From Bacteriovoracaceae bacterium (GTDB taxonomy: Bacteria; Bdellovibrionota; Bacteriovoracia; Bacteriovoracales; Bacteriovoracaceae): a DNA stretch of 64,000 nt. Numbering within the stretch: position 1 is the first letter of the stretch; each line of letters starts with the position of its first letter. The DNA is taken from contig JAEUWD010000048.1 of assembly GCA_016786485.1 (NCBI GenBank), positions 124,001 through 188,000 on the forward strand, given 5' to 3'. The translations under genes and the position numbers were made by a program. Of this stretch, positions 52,208-60,274 are shown in pieces. The notes beneath the pieces are model-generated. The model searched no databases. It saw nothing but the letters and a program-made list of their open reading frames with translations, and was not told the DNA's origin.

Positions 52208-52986
52208 GCCTTTCATTACTACTTGAAATTTATGCAGCAATTCTGGGTCTCATGTTTGGGAGCCTGCTAAACGTTTTGATTTTAAGGCTGCCAAAAAATG
52301 AAGATACAGTGAAAGCTCGCTCTTGTTGTCCAAAATGTTCAAGGCAACTCAAGTGGTATCACAATATTCCAGTTTTAAGTTTCGCGTTTCTTAGAGGTAA
52401 ATGCGCATATTGCGAACAAAAAATTTCTTGGCAATATCCTATTGTGGAAATTATCACCGGGATAGCGGCGTGGCTTCTAGCGCCCAAATCATTCGACATG
52501 ATGGAAATCATGTATTTTGTTTTATTCTTTTCTGTTTTCTGCGCTTTCTTAGTGCATTTTGTGGTGGATGTTCGTCATCAAATATTACCTGATCAAATAA
52601 ATCTTTTTTTATTGGTTCTTTTTCTTTGCTACGTTTTGTTCTTCCGTAACTGGACTTTCTGGCTTTCCGGGGCCGCGATCGGATTTTTAGGGACCCTCAG
52701 TGTAACCTGGATTTTTTATAAAATTAAAGGTCAAATAGGTTTGGGTGGAGGAGATATTAAGCTTTATGGCATCCTCGGACTTTATCTTGGACCTTTCGGA
52801 ATTGTGCAAAATATTTTTCTAAGTTGCACTCTGGGAGCGGTTGTCGGCTTATTTTTGATCGGAACAAAACGAATGACTCGCAACGATCCGTTAGCTTTCG
52901 GTCCATTTATTATCATCATTGCTACTTTTCAAATTTTCTTTCCGGAATCCTTCCAGTCATTTGCCCAAATGATTTTTCCATCATAA
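52204..52986 (+). CDS. pilD: PilD, prepilin peptidase/N-methylase
   Basis: Inner-membrane aspartyl protease that cleaves and N-methylates prepilins. GSLLNVLILRLPK, the four-Cys zinc site CCPKCSRQLKWYHNIPVLS with CAYC, VVDVRHQILPDQIN holding the first catalytic Asp and GLGGGDIKLYG the second. About eight membrane helices; 260 aa. TTG start overlapping the permease stop (TTGA). It should process the PilA in this window. Confidence 0.94.
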   Translation: MSLSLLLEIYAAILGLMFGSLLNVLILRLPKNEDTVKARSCCPKCSRQLKWYHNIPVLSFAFLRGKCAYCEQKISWQYPIVEIITGIAAWLLAPKSFDMMEIMYFVLFFSVFCAFLVHFVVDVRHQILPDQINLFLLVLFLCYVLFFRNWTFWLSGAAIGFLGTLSVTWIFYKIKGQIGLGGGDIKLYGILGLYLGPFGIVQNIFLSCTLGAVVGLFLIGTKRMTRNDPLAFGPFIIIIATFQIFFPESFQSFAQMIFPS

Positions 52987-53022
52987 TGCCGGACTGATTC
53001 ACTCAGGCAAATGACTAAATGC

Positions 53023-53052
53023 TTGAAATGATAACAACCTTCTAGCTATAAT
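53023..53052 (+). promoter_or_regulatory. Sigma-70-type promoter of the pilM operon
   Basis: TTGAAA, an 18-base spacer and a perfect TATAAT. The transcript would start near 53059, leaving about 44 bases before the pilM TTG. The surrounding words AAATGACTAA and TGCTTGAAAT also occur before pilA. Confidence 0.7.
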
Positions 53053-53102
53053 AAGAAGTGGTGCATAGGTACATTTTGCCTAGTAAAACTTAGGAGAGGT
53101 TT

Positions 53103-54188
53103 TTGGCTGGTAGTTTGATTGATTCGATTGTTTCAAAGATCCTACCTTCGTCTGGTAATCTCGTCGGCGTTGATATCGGTTCGGGTTTTATTAAAGTTTG
53201 CGAACTCAGCGGTGGAATGGCGACCAAATATAAATTAGAAAAATTCTCAATGCTAGCTCTGACAGAAGCGGCCATCATCGAAGACGAAATTCAGAAAAAA
53301 GAAGAAATCATTGCTAAGATAAAAACTTGCATCGACAAAGCCGGAATTAAAAATAGTTCAGCGGCCCTTGGCCTATATGGTCCAAACACCATCATTAAAA
53401 GAATGCAAGTTCCTGAAGGTACTGACGAAGAAATCGAAGATCATATTCTTTGGGAATCAGAACAGTATATTCCTTTCGGCGCAGATGAATCTCAAATTAG
53501 TCACTTTGTTTTAGGTGATAACGAAGGTGGCGGTAAAGATGTTATTCTTTCTGCTGCTCGCGAAGATACCGTAGTAAGTTTTGAAGAATTATTAACTGAA
53601 GCTAAGATGACTCCCAAAGTAGTTGAGATTGGTTTGCTATCTCTTTCAAATCTTTTCGAAGTTGCCTATAGCGATAAGCTGGGTGATTTTAAAGCTGGTG
53701 TGGCCATCATTGATTTTGGTGCACAAAGTACAAAAGTTATGATTTATAAAAATGGCGCGCCTATTTTTTGTAAAGAAATTCCAATGGGTGGTGCTTTGAT
53801 CACTGAAGAAGTTCAACGCCAGATGGGTTTAAGCTTTAGTGATGCGGAAGATTTAAAAATTAATGGCGATGAATCAGGTAATTTACCAGAAGAAATCGTA
53901 ACTATCGTCGACGCACATTTAAATACACTTTATGATGATATCAAAAAATCTTTAAACTTCTTTTTATCAAATTCAAACGAAGAGCCATTAAAACATTGTT
54001 TAGTGACAGGTGGAAGTTCGAGGTTGCCCGGTTTGATAGATGGTCTTGAAGGACTATTAGAAATCAATGTTGAATTTTTTAATCCGTTCAGAAAAATTAA
54101 ACCAAGCTCCGGCTTTTCGAATGAAGAACTTGAAAGAATTGCAACTCAAGGTTGTGTCGCTCTAGGCTTAGCAATGAGGAGTTTATAG
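53103..54188 (+). CDS. pilM: PilM, cytoplasmic actin-like pilus protein
   Basis: 361-aa FtsA-like fold protein that binds the PilN cytoplasmic tail and couples the alignment complex to the motor. GVDIGSGFIKVCEL is the phosphate-1 loop, IIDFGAQSTKVMIY the phosphate-2, and CLVTGGSSRLPGL the adenosine motif. TTG start with AGGAGAGG upstream. It heads pilMNOPQ, all tightly packed. Confidence 0.95.
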   Translation: MAGSLIDSIVSKILPSSGNLVGVDIGSGFIKVCELSGGMATKYKLEKFSMLALTEAAIIEDEIQKKEEIIAKIKTCIDKAGIKNSSAALGLYGPNTIIKRMQVPEGTDEEIEDHILWESEQYIPFGADESQISHFVLGDNEGGGKDVILSAAREDTVVSFEELLTEAKMTPKVVEIGLLSLSNLFEVAYSDKLGDFKAGVAIIDFGAQSTKVMIYKNGAPIFCKEIPMGGALITEEVQRQMGLSFSDAEDLKINGDESGNLPEEIVTIVDAHLNTLYDDIKKSLNFFLSNSNEEPLKHCLVTGGSSRLPGLIDGLEGLLEINVEFFNPFRKIKPSSGFSNEELERIATQGCVALGLAMRSL

Positions 54189-54190
54189 GC

Positions 54191-54787
54191 ATGATTAAAA
54201 CCAACCTCGCCAAAGGCTTTCAGCCCATTGTTCTACCTAAAATTGCAGGTATCGATCTTAATTTATTAAATTTTAGAATGTCGATAGCTGTTTTCTTGGC
54301 TTGTTGGTTGTTGCCTGACATGTTTTTACAACCGATGTGGCAACAAGAGGTTGAAGAAGTTGATGCCAGAATTAAATCACTTCAATCACAAGATAAAGAT
54401 TTAAAAGATAAAGTTGGTGATTTCAAAACACTGGAAGAGCAACTTCGCGATCTTGAACTTCAAGAAGGTCGTTTACAGGAAAAACTCGTTATTGTTAAAA
54501 AAATTATTAAGACCAGAAAATCTCCGGCCAATATCATGATTTATATCGCCAAAAATATGCCTGAGGATTTATGGTTAACTGAACTTATTATTGATAAAGA
54601 TAAGTTTTCACTCAGTGGTCGTTCACTTTCGTATAAGAGTATTACCTCCTTTGTCGAAATTCTAAGAAGCTCAATCTTCTTTAATAAAGATTTAAAAATG
54701 TCTCCCGTCCAATCGGAAGAGGACGCAACCAGTGGAATGCGATTCGAGAAATTCGGTTTGACTTCAACTATCGGGAGATATGAATAA
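54191..54787 (+). CDS. pilN: PilN, inner-membrane alignment protein
   Basis: 198 aa. A short cytoplasmic tail with INLNLL-like IDLNLLNFR (the PilM-binding motif) precedes one membrane helix at about 30-48, a periplasmic coiled coil (60-105) and a ferredoxin-like C-terminal part (NIMIYIAKNMPEDLWLTEL). ATG at 54191 is two bases after the pilM stop; an earlier in-frame start lies in pilM and is disregarded. It overlaps pilO by one base. Confidence 0.9.
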   Translation: MIKTNLAKGFQPIVLPKIAGIDLNLLNFRMSIAVFLACWLLPDMFLQPMWQQEVEEVDARIKSLQSQDKDLKDKVGDFKTLEEQLRDLELQEGRLQEKLVIVKKIIKTRKSPANIMIYIAKNMPEDLWLTELIIDKDKFSLSGRSLSYKSITSFVEILRSSIFFNKDLKMSPVQSEEDATSGMRFEKFGLTSTIGRYE

Positions 54788-55461
54788 TGACCAGTATTGC
54801 AAAAAACTTCCACATGGTTATTTTGGGTATCTTCGGTTTCCTGTACTTTATGGATTATCAAACTCATCTTGAAAATCTTGAAGCTCGCGGATCATCGCTG
54901 GGAAATATAGAATCAAATATTGCTAAAAATAATCAGCGTCTTAAAAAACTTAAAGAATTTCGCGAAAATTTAGAAATTTCAAAAAAACGTCTACAAGAAG
55001 TCGCGGAACAAATTAACTTGGTGCAAAAGCAATTACCAACCAGTCTGAGTGATACTCGAGTTATGGATTTCTTTGCTGACGAAGCTAAGAAAATTAATAT
55101 TTACGATATTCAACTAACTCCAAAAGAAGAAGAGCTTAATGGTTTCTATTTCTCAAAGAAATTTGATCTTGAAGGTGTAGGTACATTCCTTCAGTTCTTA
55201 GTTCTATTTGAACGCCTTTATACTGCTGAACGTTTATTTAATATTGAAACAGTTAATCTAAAGGAAAATACTAAAGATAAGCAAAAAGGCCGCTTCTTTT
55301 TAGTTTCGTTAAAAACTACGATTGAATCTTATCGTTACAATCCTGAACATAAAGAAGGCACTGGTATCGAAGAGATCGAACAAAAATATACTAAGCCTGT
55401 GGTTGACCCAAAAGCCAAAAAAGCACCCACTAAGCGTGGTGGGGGAGCTGACGCCGAATGA
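54787..55461 (+). CDS. pilO: PilO, inner-membrane alignment protein
   Basis: 224 aa, partner of PilN. One N-terminal membrane helix (8-23), a long coiled coil (26-80), then the PilO core with QLPTSLSDTRVMDFF and FLQFLVLFERLYTAERLFNIE. The C-terminal 35 residues are Lys/Gly/Ala-rich and probably disordered. TAATG overlap with pilN and 4-base overlap with pilP. Confidence 0.88.
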   Translation: MTSIAKNFHMVILGIFGFLYFMDYQTHLENLEARGSSLGNIESNIAKNNQRLKKLKEFRENLEISKKRLQEVAEQINLVQKQLPTSLSDTRVMDFFADEAKKINIYDIQLTPKEEELNGFYFSKKFDLEGVGTFLQFLVLFERLYTAERLFNIETVNLKENTKDKQKGRFFLVSLKTTIESYRYNPEHKEGTGIEEIEQKYTKPVVDPKAKKAPTKRGGGADAE

Positions 55462-55910
55462 TTTATATTTTATACATGCTCGCTTTATTCAGTGTAGGAA
55501 GTGTGCAGGCTCAAACGCCAGCTGATTATATTAATTCGATTACTAAAATCGAAGACCCGTTCAAATTAAGAGATCCATTTAAACCACCAAAAATCAAGAA
55601 AGTTGAAGCCACTCAAAAAGGGGAAGGTTTCATGCGTGATGGTATTTTCACCAACATGATTTCAGCTGAAGATGTGAATTTGGAAATGTTAAAAGTCGTG
55701 GGTGTGATGGTAGGTAAAGAAAGAAGAGCAGTAGGAAAAATTGGAGATAAGGGAGAAACATTTGTCCTAAGGGAAGGAATGAAAATTGGTTCAGATAAAA
55801 TTGAACTAAAAGCGATTCTTCCTGGCGGTGTCGTGTTTGTTGAGAAAATTACTAATGTATATGGACAGGACGAATATTTAGAAACTGTTGTCCCACTTTC
55901 TCAGGAATAA
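55458..55910 (+). CDS. pilP: PilP, pilotin-like link to the secretin
   Basis: 150 aa. Signal peptide MIYILYMLALFSVGSVQAQ with no lipobox Cys, unlike many PilP lipoproteins. DPFKLRDPFKPP is the Pro-rich linker, followed by the beta-sandwich part LKVVGVMVGKERRAVGKIGDKGETFVLREG and a C-terminal LETVVPL. It links PilN/PilO to PilQ in the periplasm. An extended -10 promoter starts one base after its stop. Confidence 0.85.
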   Translation: MIYILYMLALFSVGSVQAQTPADYINSITKIEDPFKLRDPFKPPKIKKVEATQKGEGFMRDGIFTNMISAEDVNLEMLKVVGVMVGKERRAVGKIGDKGETFVLREGMKIGSDKIELKAILPGGVVFVEKITNVYGQDEYLETVVPLSQE

Positions 55911-55919
55911 TGGTATAAT
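55911..55919 (+). promoter_or_regulatory. Candidate extended -10 promoter before pilQ
   Basis: TGGTATAAT is an exact extended -10 element starting one base after the pilP stop codon, 26 bases before the pilQ ATG. No -35 box at 17-18 bases is evident; extended -10 promoters can do without one. Confidence 0.45.
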
Positions 55920-55944
55920 TTTCCTATTAGCATGGAGCTTGCGT

Positions 55945-57789
55945 ATGAAAAAAGGATTTTTTCAGCATTCATTAGCACTTTTATTTTTAGTAATGCCATT
56001 TCAGGCATTTTCTAATTCCATAAAGTCAGTAGATTTTTACCAACAAGGCGATGTTAGTTATCTTGAACTGACACTCGATGAAGAAGCGTGGGCCGAGCGT
56101 TTTCACATTACTGATGACAAACAAGTCATTCTGGATGTTCGCGGTGTAAAAGCTTCAGAAACAGTTTTGCGAGGTATTGATACGTCTGAATTTTCTGGTA
56201 GTGCTGTTTTCGTTAGTGGTTATAAAAAACCAGGTAGCCCTGAAGATATTCGTTTTGCTGTTCAACTAAGAGATAACGTTCGTTCAAAAATTATCAAAGA
56301 AAAAAATAAAATTAAACTCGCAATCGAAAATCGTTTTGGTGTTTTTAATCAATCAGAACTAGAAGAAGCTGAAGCTAATAATCCAATTCAAACAGTAAAT
56401 TCCAATACGGTTGATGCAGGCATCAATGTTCCAAAATCAGGTGATATTGAAGATATTCTTGAAAATTTAACACTTTCGGGTGCAAAGAAATATGTCGGTA
56501 AGAAAATATCTTTAAACGTTAAAAATATCGGGATTTCAGATTTATTAAAAATGATTGCTGATACATCAGGTTTCAACATTATTATTGATGATGAAGTTGT
56601 GAAGTCGGCACCTTTAACTTTAACACTTACGAATATTCCCTGGGATCAAGCGCTAGATACTGTTTTGAACCTAAGTAACCTTGTAGCAAAAAAGAATTCT
56701 AACATTTTAACCATTACAACTTATGACAAAGCGGTAAAAGAAAAAGAGCAAAAACTAGAGTCAGAAAAGAAAATTGCAGAAAAAGAACCGCTTGTTACAA
56801 AAATTTTCCCAATCAGTTTCGCAAAATTAGGTGACATCGGAAAAATTTTAAAAGAATACTTAACTCCGGAAAGAGGTCGTATCACAGAAGATCAGCGTAC
56901 AAACTCACTCATCGTTAAAGATACAGTTGAGGTTATTGAGAAGATGAAGAAGATTGTTGAAACACTCGATACTCAAACTCCACAAATTTTAATCGAAGCA
57001 AAAATTGTTGAGGCCAGCGAATCGTACTCTAAACGTATGGGTCTAGAGCGCGGTCTACAATTTGGTTATGATCCCGTGAGTCCGATCGCCACATCGGAAG
57101 GTCCTGGTTTTTCATTTAACTCTGCAACTACGCCTGACTCGGCTAACTTAGTTGGTATGTCGATTGGTTTATTCCGAAGATTAAAAGATTTAAACTTCAG
57201 CCTTCAGCTAATGGAAAGTGAGTCTAAGGGTAAAGTTATTTCGAGTCCAAAAATTATTACGCAAAATAAAAAAGCAGCAACCATTACTAGCTCAGAAACA
57301 ACCAGTTATCGTGTAGCAAATGCAACTAACGCAGCGGTTGGCGGCGCTGGTGCTGGTGCTGGTGCTGGTACAGTTGTTGGTCAATTAGCAGTTAACTTCG
57401 TTCAAATCAATGCGGATCTTAACTTAACCGTTACACCGCAAGTAACGAATGAAGGTTCTATTAACTTAGAAGTTCAATTAAAGAAATCAGGTTTCGGTAA
57501 AGCGCGCTTCGCTGATGGTCCACCAGATACGACGACCAGAAATATTAAAACTAACGTACTAGTTGATAACGGCTCAACCGTTGTTATCGGTGGTTTATAT
57601 CGTACTGAAGAATCTCAGGCCATCTCAGGTGTTCCATTCTTGAAAGATCTTCCCTTACTCGGTTGGTTATTTAGAACGCCATATAATCCAGACACTAGTC
57701 GTAGTGAGTTGATTATCTTCTTAACTCCAAGAATTATTAACCAAGAAGAAGCGGGCTTAGTCGATCGTTCATCTATCGTTGATAGTTAG
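55945..57789 (+). CDS. pilQ: PilQ, outer-membrane secretin of the pilus
   Basis: Start set at MKKGFFQHS (614 aa), which gives a proper signal peptide; an earlier start inside pilP does not. AMIN domain near 25-130, STN/secretin N domain (VKNIGISDLLKMIADTSGFNIII), N1 domain (FPISFAKLGDIGKILKEY, then DQRTNSLIVKDT), and the secretin core with VISSPKIITQNKKAA and VDNGSTVVIGGLYRTEE. A Gly/Ala repeat loop GGAGAGAGAG lies in the core. Only one AMIN domain is seen, whereas many PilQ have two or three. Confidence 0.94.
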   Translation: MKKGFFQHSLALLFLVMPFQAFSNSIKSVDFYQQGDVSYLELTLDEEAWAERFHITDDKQVILDVRGVKASETVLRGIDTSEFSGSAVFVSGYKKPGSPEDIRFAVQLRDNVRSKIIKEKNKIKLAIENRFGVFNQSELEEAEANNPIQTVNSNTVDAGINVPKSGDIEDILENLTLSGAKKYVGKKISLNVKNIGISDLLKMIADTSGFNIIIDDEVVKSAPLTLTLTNIPWDQALDTVLNLSNLVAKKNSNILTITTYDKAVKEKEQKLESEKKIAEKEPLVTKIFPISFAKLGDIGKILKEYLTPERGRITEDQRTNSLIVKDTVEVIEKMKKIVETLDTQTPQILIEAKIVEASESYSKRMGLERGLQFGYDPVSPIATSEGPGFSFNSATTPDSANLVGMSIGLFRRLKDLNFSLQLMESESKGKVISSPKIITQNKKAATITSSETTSYRVANATNAAVGGAGAGAGAGTVVGQLAVNFVQINADLNLTVTPQVTNEGSINLEVQLKKSGFGKARFADGPPDTTTRNIKTNVLVDNGSTVVIGGLYRTEESQAISGVPFLKDLPLLGWLFRTPYNPDTSRSELIIFLTPRIINQEEAGLVDRSSIVDS

Positions 57790-57800
57790 TAAGGTTGGAC

Positions 57801-58796
57801 ATGAACACCAAGTTGCGTTCTTCTTTATTAGTTAAGTACCTCGAGCAGTATCAAGCAAATCCTGCATCTAAAGTCTTTGCCCCACTGGCAGAAACTTATC
57901 GCAAATTAGGTATGATTGAAGAAGCCTTCAAGATTGTGACAGAGGGTTTACATCGTCATCCGGATTATTTATTGGGCCATATCGTTCTCGCCCATTGCTA
58001 CGTTGATAAAAAGTTATTTAAAGAAGCCTACACTGTGCTTAAACCATTTGTGGAAACACATATAGATAATATTTCATTACAAAAACTTTATGCTGAAGCG
58101 GCCCTTCGAACCGGAAATCTTTATGAGTCACTCCAAACTTTAAAATATTTATTGTTTCTGAATCCACGAGATAAAGAAATCGTGAGAAAAGTAAAAGCAC
58201 TCGAGGATGATCTGCAGGTGGAAGCTCTATCTCAGAATCAGGGCCGTGTAACGGAAACAGCAGCTCCCAGCATTAGTGAACCTGAAGAATGGGTGCAAGT
58301 AAGTTTCCATGGAAAAAAAGAAGAGAATGTCGAAGAAATTTCAGCACCGAAGGTAGCTCCGATTCAACAAAAACAGACTCCTCAAGATGACTGGACCATG
58401 CAAAAAATGGTACCAGAAGAAATTCAAAATGAACCCGAAGTTGAACCGGATCATTTTGCGTCAGTGGACCCAGAGTCAGAATCGACTCAAGTGAGTGAAT
58501 CGCCGGCCCCATTTATTACACATACTTTGGTTGACTTATATTGCTCGCAAAAACATTTTGATAAGGCGATTGAGATTCTGGAAAAGATCTTAGAGCTAAA
58601 TCCACGTGATCAGAAAACCCAGCAAAAACTCGAGGAAGTACGACGTAAAATTCATAATCCGACCCAGTCAGGTCACGATAAGCTGCTCGATTTAATTGAG
58701 AAGCAGGTTAAGGGTCGCGACCCGTTCTATCAAACTCTAAATGAAAAGTTTGATGGTTTCTTGAAGGCTTTACGCAAGAGAGCTTCTACGGTATAA
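57801..58796 (+). CDS. TPR protein downstream of pilQ
   Basis: 331 aa, no signal peptide. TPR-like repeats occupy about 10-125 (LLGHIVLAHCYVDKKLFKEAY, LQKLYAEAALRTGNLYESL). An acidic Pro/Glu linker spans about 140-235, and a last TPR pair (LVDLYCSQKHFDKAIEILEKIL) lies near 238-275. ATG with AAGG seven bases upstream is preferred to the TTG two codons earlier. It follows pilQ by 11 bases and so is likely in the pilM-pilQ transcript; a pilus assembly role is inferred. Confidence 0.72.
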   Translation: MNTKLRSSLLVKYLEQYQANPASKVFAPLAETYRKLGMIEEAFKIVTEGLHRHPDYLLGHIVLAHCYVDKKLFKEAYTVLKPFVETHIDNISLQKLYAEAALRTGNLYESLQTLKYLLFLNPRDKEIVRKVKALEDDLQVEALSQNQGRVTETAAPSISEPEEWVQVSFHGKKEENVEEISAPKVAPIQQKQTPQDDWTMQKMVPEEIQNEPEVEPDHFASVDPESESTQVSESPAPFITHTLVDLYCSQKHFDKAIEILEKILELNPRDQKTQQKLEEVRRKIHNPTQSGHDKLLDLIEKQVKGRDPFYQTLNEKFDGFLKALRKRASTV

Positions 58797-58804
58797 ATCC
58801 CCTC

Positions 58805-59239
58805 ATGAATAAACACTGCATTATAAACGGTCCAAACTTGAACCTATTGGGTCAGCGTGAGCCAGAAATTTATGGTTCAATGACGCTATCCGAAATCCAA
58901 AAACACACTGAAAGTGAGCTTAAAAAGCGTGGTTTAGATGTGAAATTAGATTGGTTTCAGTCGAATATTGAAGGTGAAATTGTTGAAAAAATTCAATCGA
59001 CATTAGAGCAAAATTACAAATCAATCATCATCAACCCAGCAGGATATTCTCATACGAGCGTTGCAATATACGACGCTCTAAAATTGGTCAAAATTCCTAT
59101 CGTTGAGGTGCATCTATCAAATGTATACGCACGAGAGGACTTTAGGCACAATTTGTTGACGGCCAGAGCGGCCAGAACCATAATGAGTGGACTTGGGAAG
59201 AATGCTTACGCCATGGCCGTGTTATCACAGGAACTATAG
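58805..59239 (+). CDS. aroQ: AroQ, type II 3-dehydroquinate dehydratase
   Basis: Third step of the shikimate pathway. INGPNLNLLGQREPEIYG with the catalytic Tyr, FQSNIEGEIVEKI, INPAGYSHTSVAIYDAL with the catalytic His (the family more often has N-P-G-A-Y-T-H), and EVHLSNVYAREDFRH with the substrate loop. 144 aa is normal for the dodecameric type. Starts eight bases after the TPR gene and 25 bases before efp. Confidence 0.95.
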   Translation: MNKHCIINGPNLNLLGQREPEIYGSMTLSEIQKHTESELKKRGLDVKLDWFQSNIEGEIVEKIQSTLEQNYKSIIINPAGYSHTSVAIYDALKLVKIPIVEVHLSNVYAREDFRHNLLTARAARTIMSGLGKNAYAMAVLSQEL

Positions 59240-59264
59240 CAAAATATAAATAGAAGGATCAGTT

Positions 59265-59831
59265 ATGTATCAAACAACGGATTTTAAAAAAGGTTTAAAA
59301 ATTGAATTGGAAAGCAAGTTGTACATCATTGTGGAAACAACTCACGTTAACCCTGGTAAAGGTTCAGCTTTCGTAAAAACACGTCTACGTAACATGGAGA
59401 CTGGCCAAGTAATCGAAAGAACTTTCAAGGCTGGTGTGGAAAAAGTTGGTAAGCCTGATTTTGAAGATAAAGAAGTTGAGTACATGTATGGCGATCAAGA
59501 AGGTTTCAATTTTATGGATCAAGGTAACTATGAAACGATTCACTTAACTTTTGATCAAGTTGGTGACTATCGTTATTACCTGCAAGAAGGAATTAAACTA
59601 CAAGTTCTTTATTATAACGGAAAACCAATCTCAATCGAACTTCCAAACTTCGTTGAATTAACCGTGACTCAAACTGATCCAGGTTTGAAAGGTGATACTT
59701 CAGCTGGCGGAAAGAAAAAAGCCATTATGGATACTGGTCTTCAAATTAACGTTCCACTTTTCATTAAAGAAGGTGAGCGTCTTTTAATCGATACTAGAAC
59801 AGGTGAATTCGTAGAGAGAGTAAAAAAATAG
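59265..59831 (+). CDS. efp: Elongation factor P
   Basis: Three-domain factor that helps ribosomes pass polyproline stretches. NPGKGSAFVKTRLRN has the tip Lys32 that is modified in many bacteria. DKEVEYMYGDQEGFNFMD, YYNGKPISIELPNFVEL and RTGEFVERVKK complete domains II and III. 188 aa; AAGGA upstream. No epmA/epmB-like gene is nearby, so the modification route is unknown. efp-accB-accC order is common in bacteria. Confidence 0.97.
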   Translation: MYQTTDFKKGLKIELESKLYIIVETTHVNPGKGSAFVKTRLRNMETGQVIERTFKAGVEKVGKPDFEDKEVEYMYGDQEGFNFMDQGNYETIHLTFDQVGDYRYYLQEGIKLQVLYYNGKPISIELPNFVELTVTQTDPGLKGDTSAGGKKKAIMDTGLQINVPLFIKEGERLLIDTRTGEFVERVKK

Positions 59832-59839
59832 GGAGATTT

Positions 59840-60274
59840 ATGGATTTTAAAAAAGTAAAAGAGTTTATTGATCTGGCCAAAGCAGAAGGCGTTCAAGAAC
59901 TAAAATACGAAGGTAAAGAGTTTAAATTCTCAGTCAGTTTTACATCTGGGAGCCAAATCGTTCAGCACACACCAATGTATGCTCCACAAGCGGCACTAGG
60001 TGAAAAACCAGCGCAGAAAACAAACACAAATCCAAACACTCACGAAGTAAAATCTCCATTTGTTGGAACACTTTATATTGCTCCATCGCCGGGTGAACCT
60101 GCTTTTGTAAAAATAGGAGACAGAGTTCGTAAAGGACAAACACTTTGTATTCTTGAAGCCATGAAAATTATGAATGAGATAGAAAGTGATGTTGATGGCG
60201 AGCTAGTAGAAATTTGCCTAGAAAATGAAAGCTTGGTTGAATATGGCGAGGTTCTTTTTAGAATAAAAAAATAA
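59840..60274 (+). CDS. accB: AccB, biotin carboxyl carrier protein
   Basis: Carrier of acetyl-CoA carboxylase. N-terminal VKEFIDLAKAEGVQELKYEGKEFKF-type region in two blocks, a short linker (45-68), and the biotinyl domain with SPFVGTLYIAPSPGEPAFVKIGD and EAMKIMNEI, where K109 carries biotin. 144 aa. GGGAG precedes the ATG; the stop overlaps accC by one base. Confidence 0.96.
   Translation: MDFKKVKEFIDLAKAEGVQELKYEGKEFKFSVSFTSGSQIVQHTPMYAPQAALGEKPAQKTNTNPNTHEVKSPFVGTLYIAPSPGEPAFVKIGDRVRKGQTLCILEAMKIMNEIESDVDGELVEICLENESLVEYGEVLFRIKK

Noticed and set aside
57330-57372. Short GGTGCT repeat in pilQ as a possible phase-variable tract
   Set aside because: It is a three-base-multiple Gly/Ala coding repeat within the secretin core, so length change would not shift the frame; it reads as a flexible loop.
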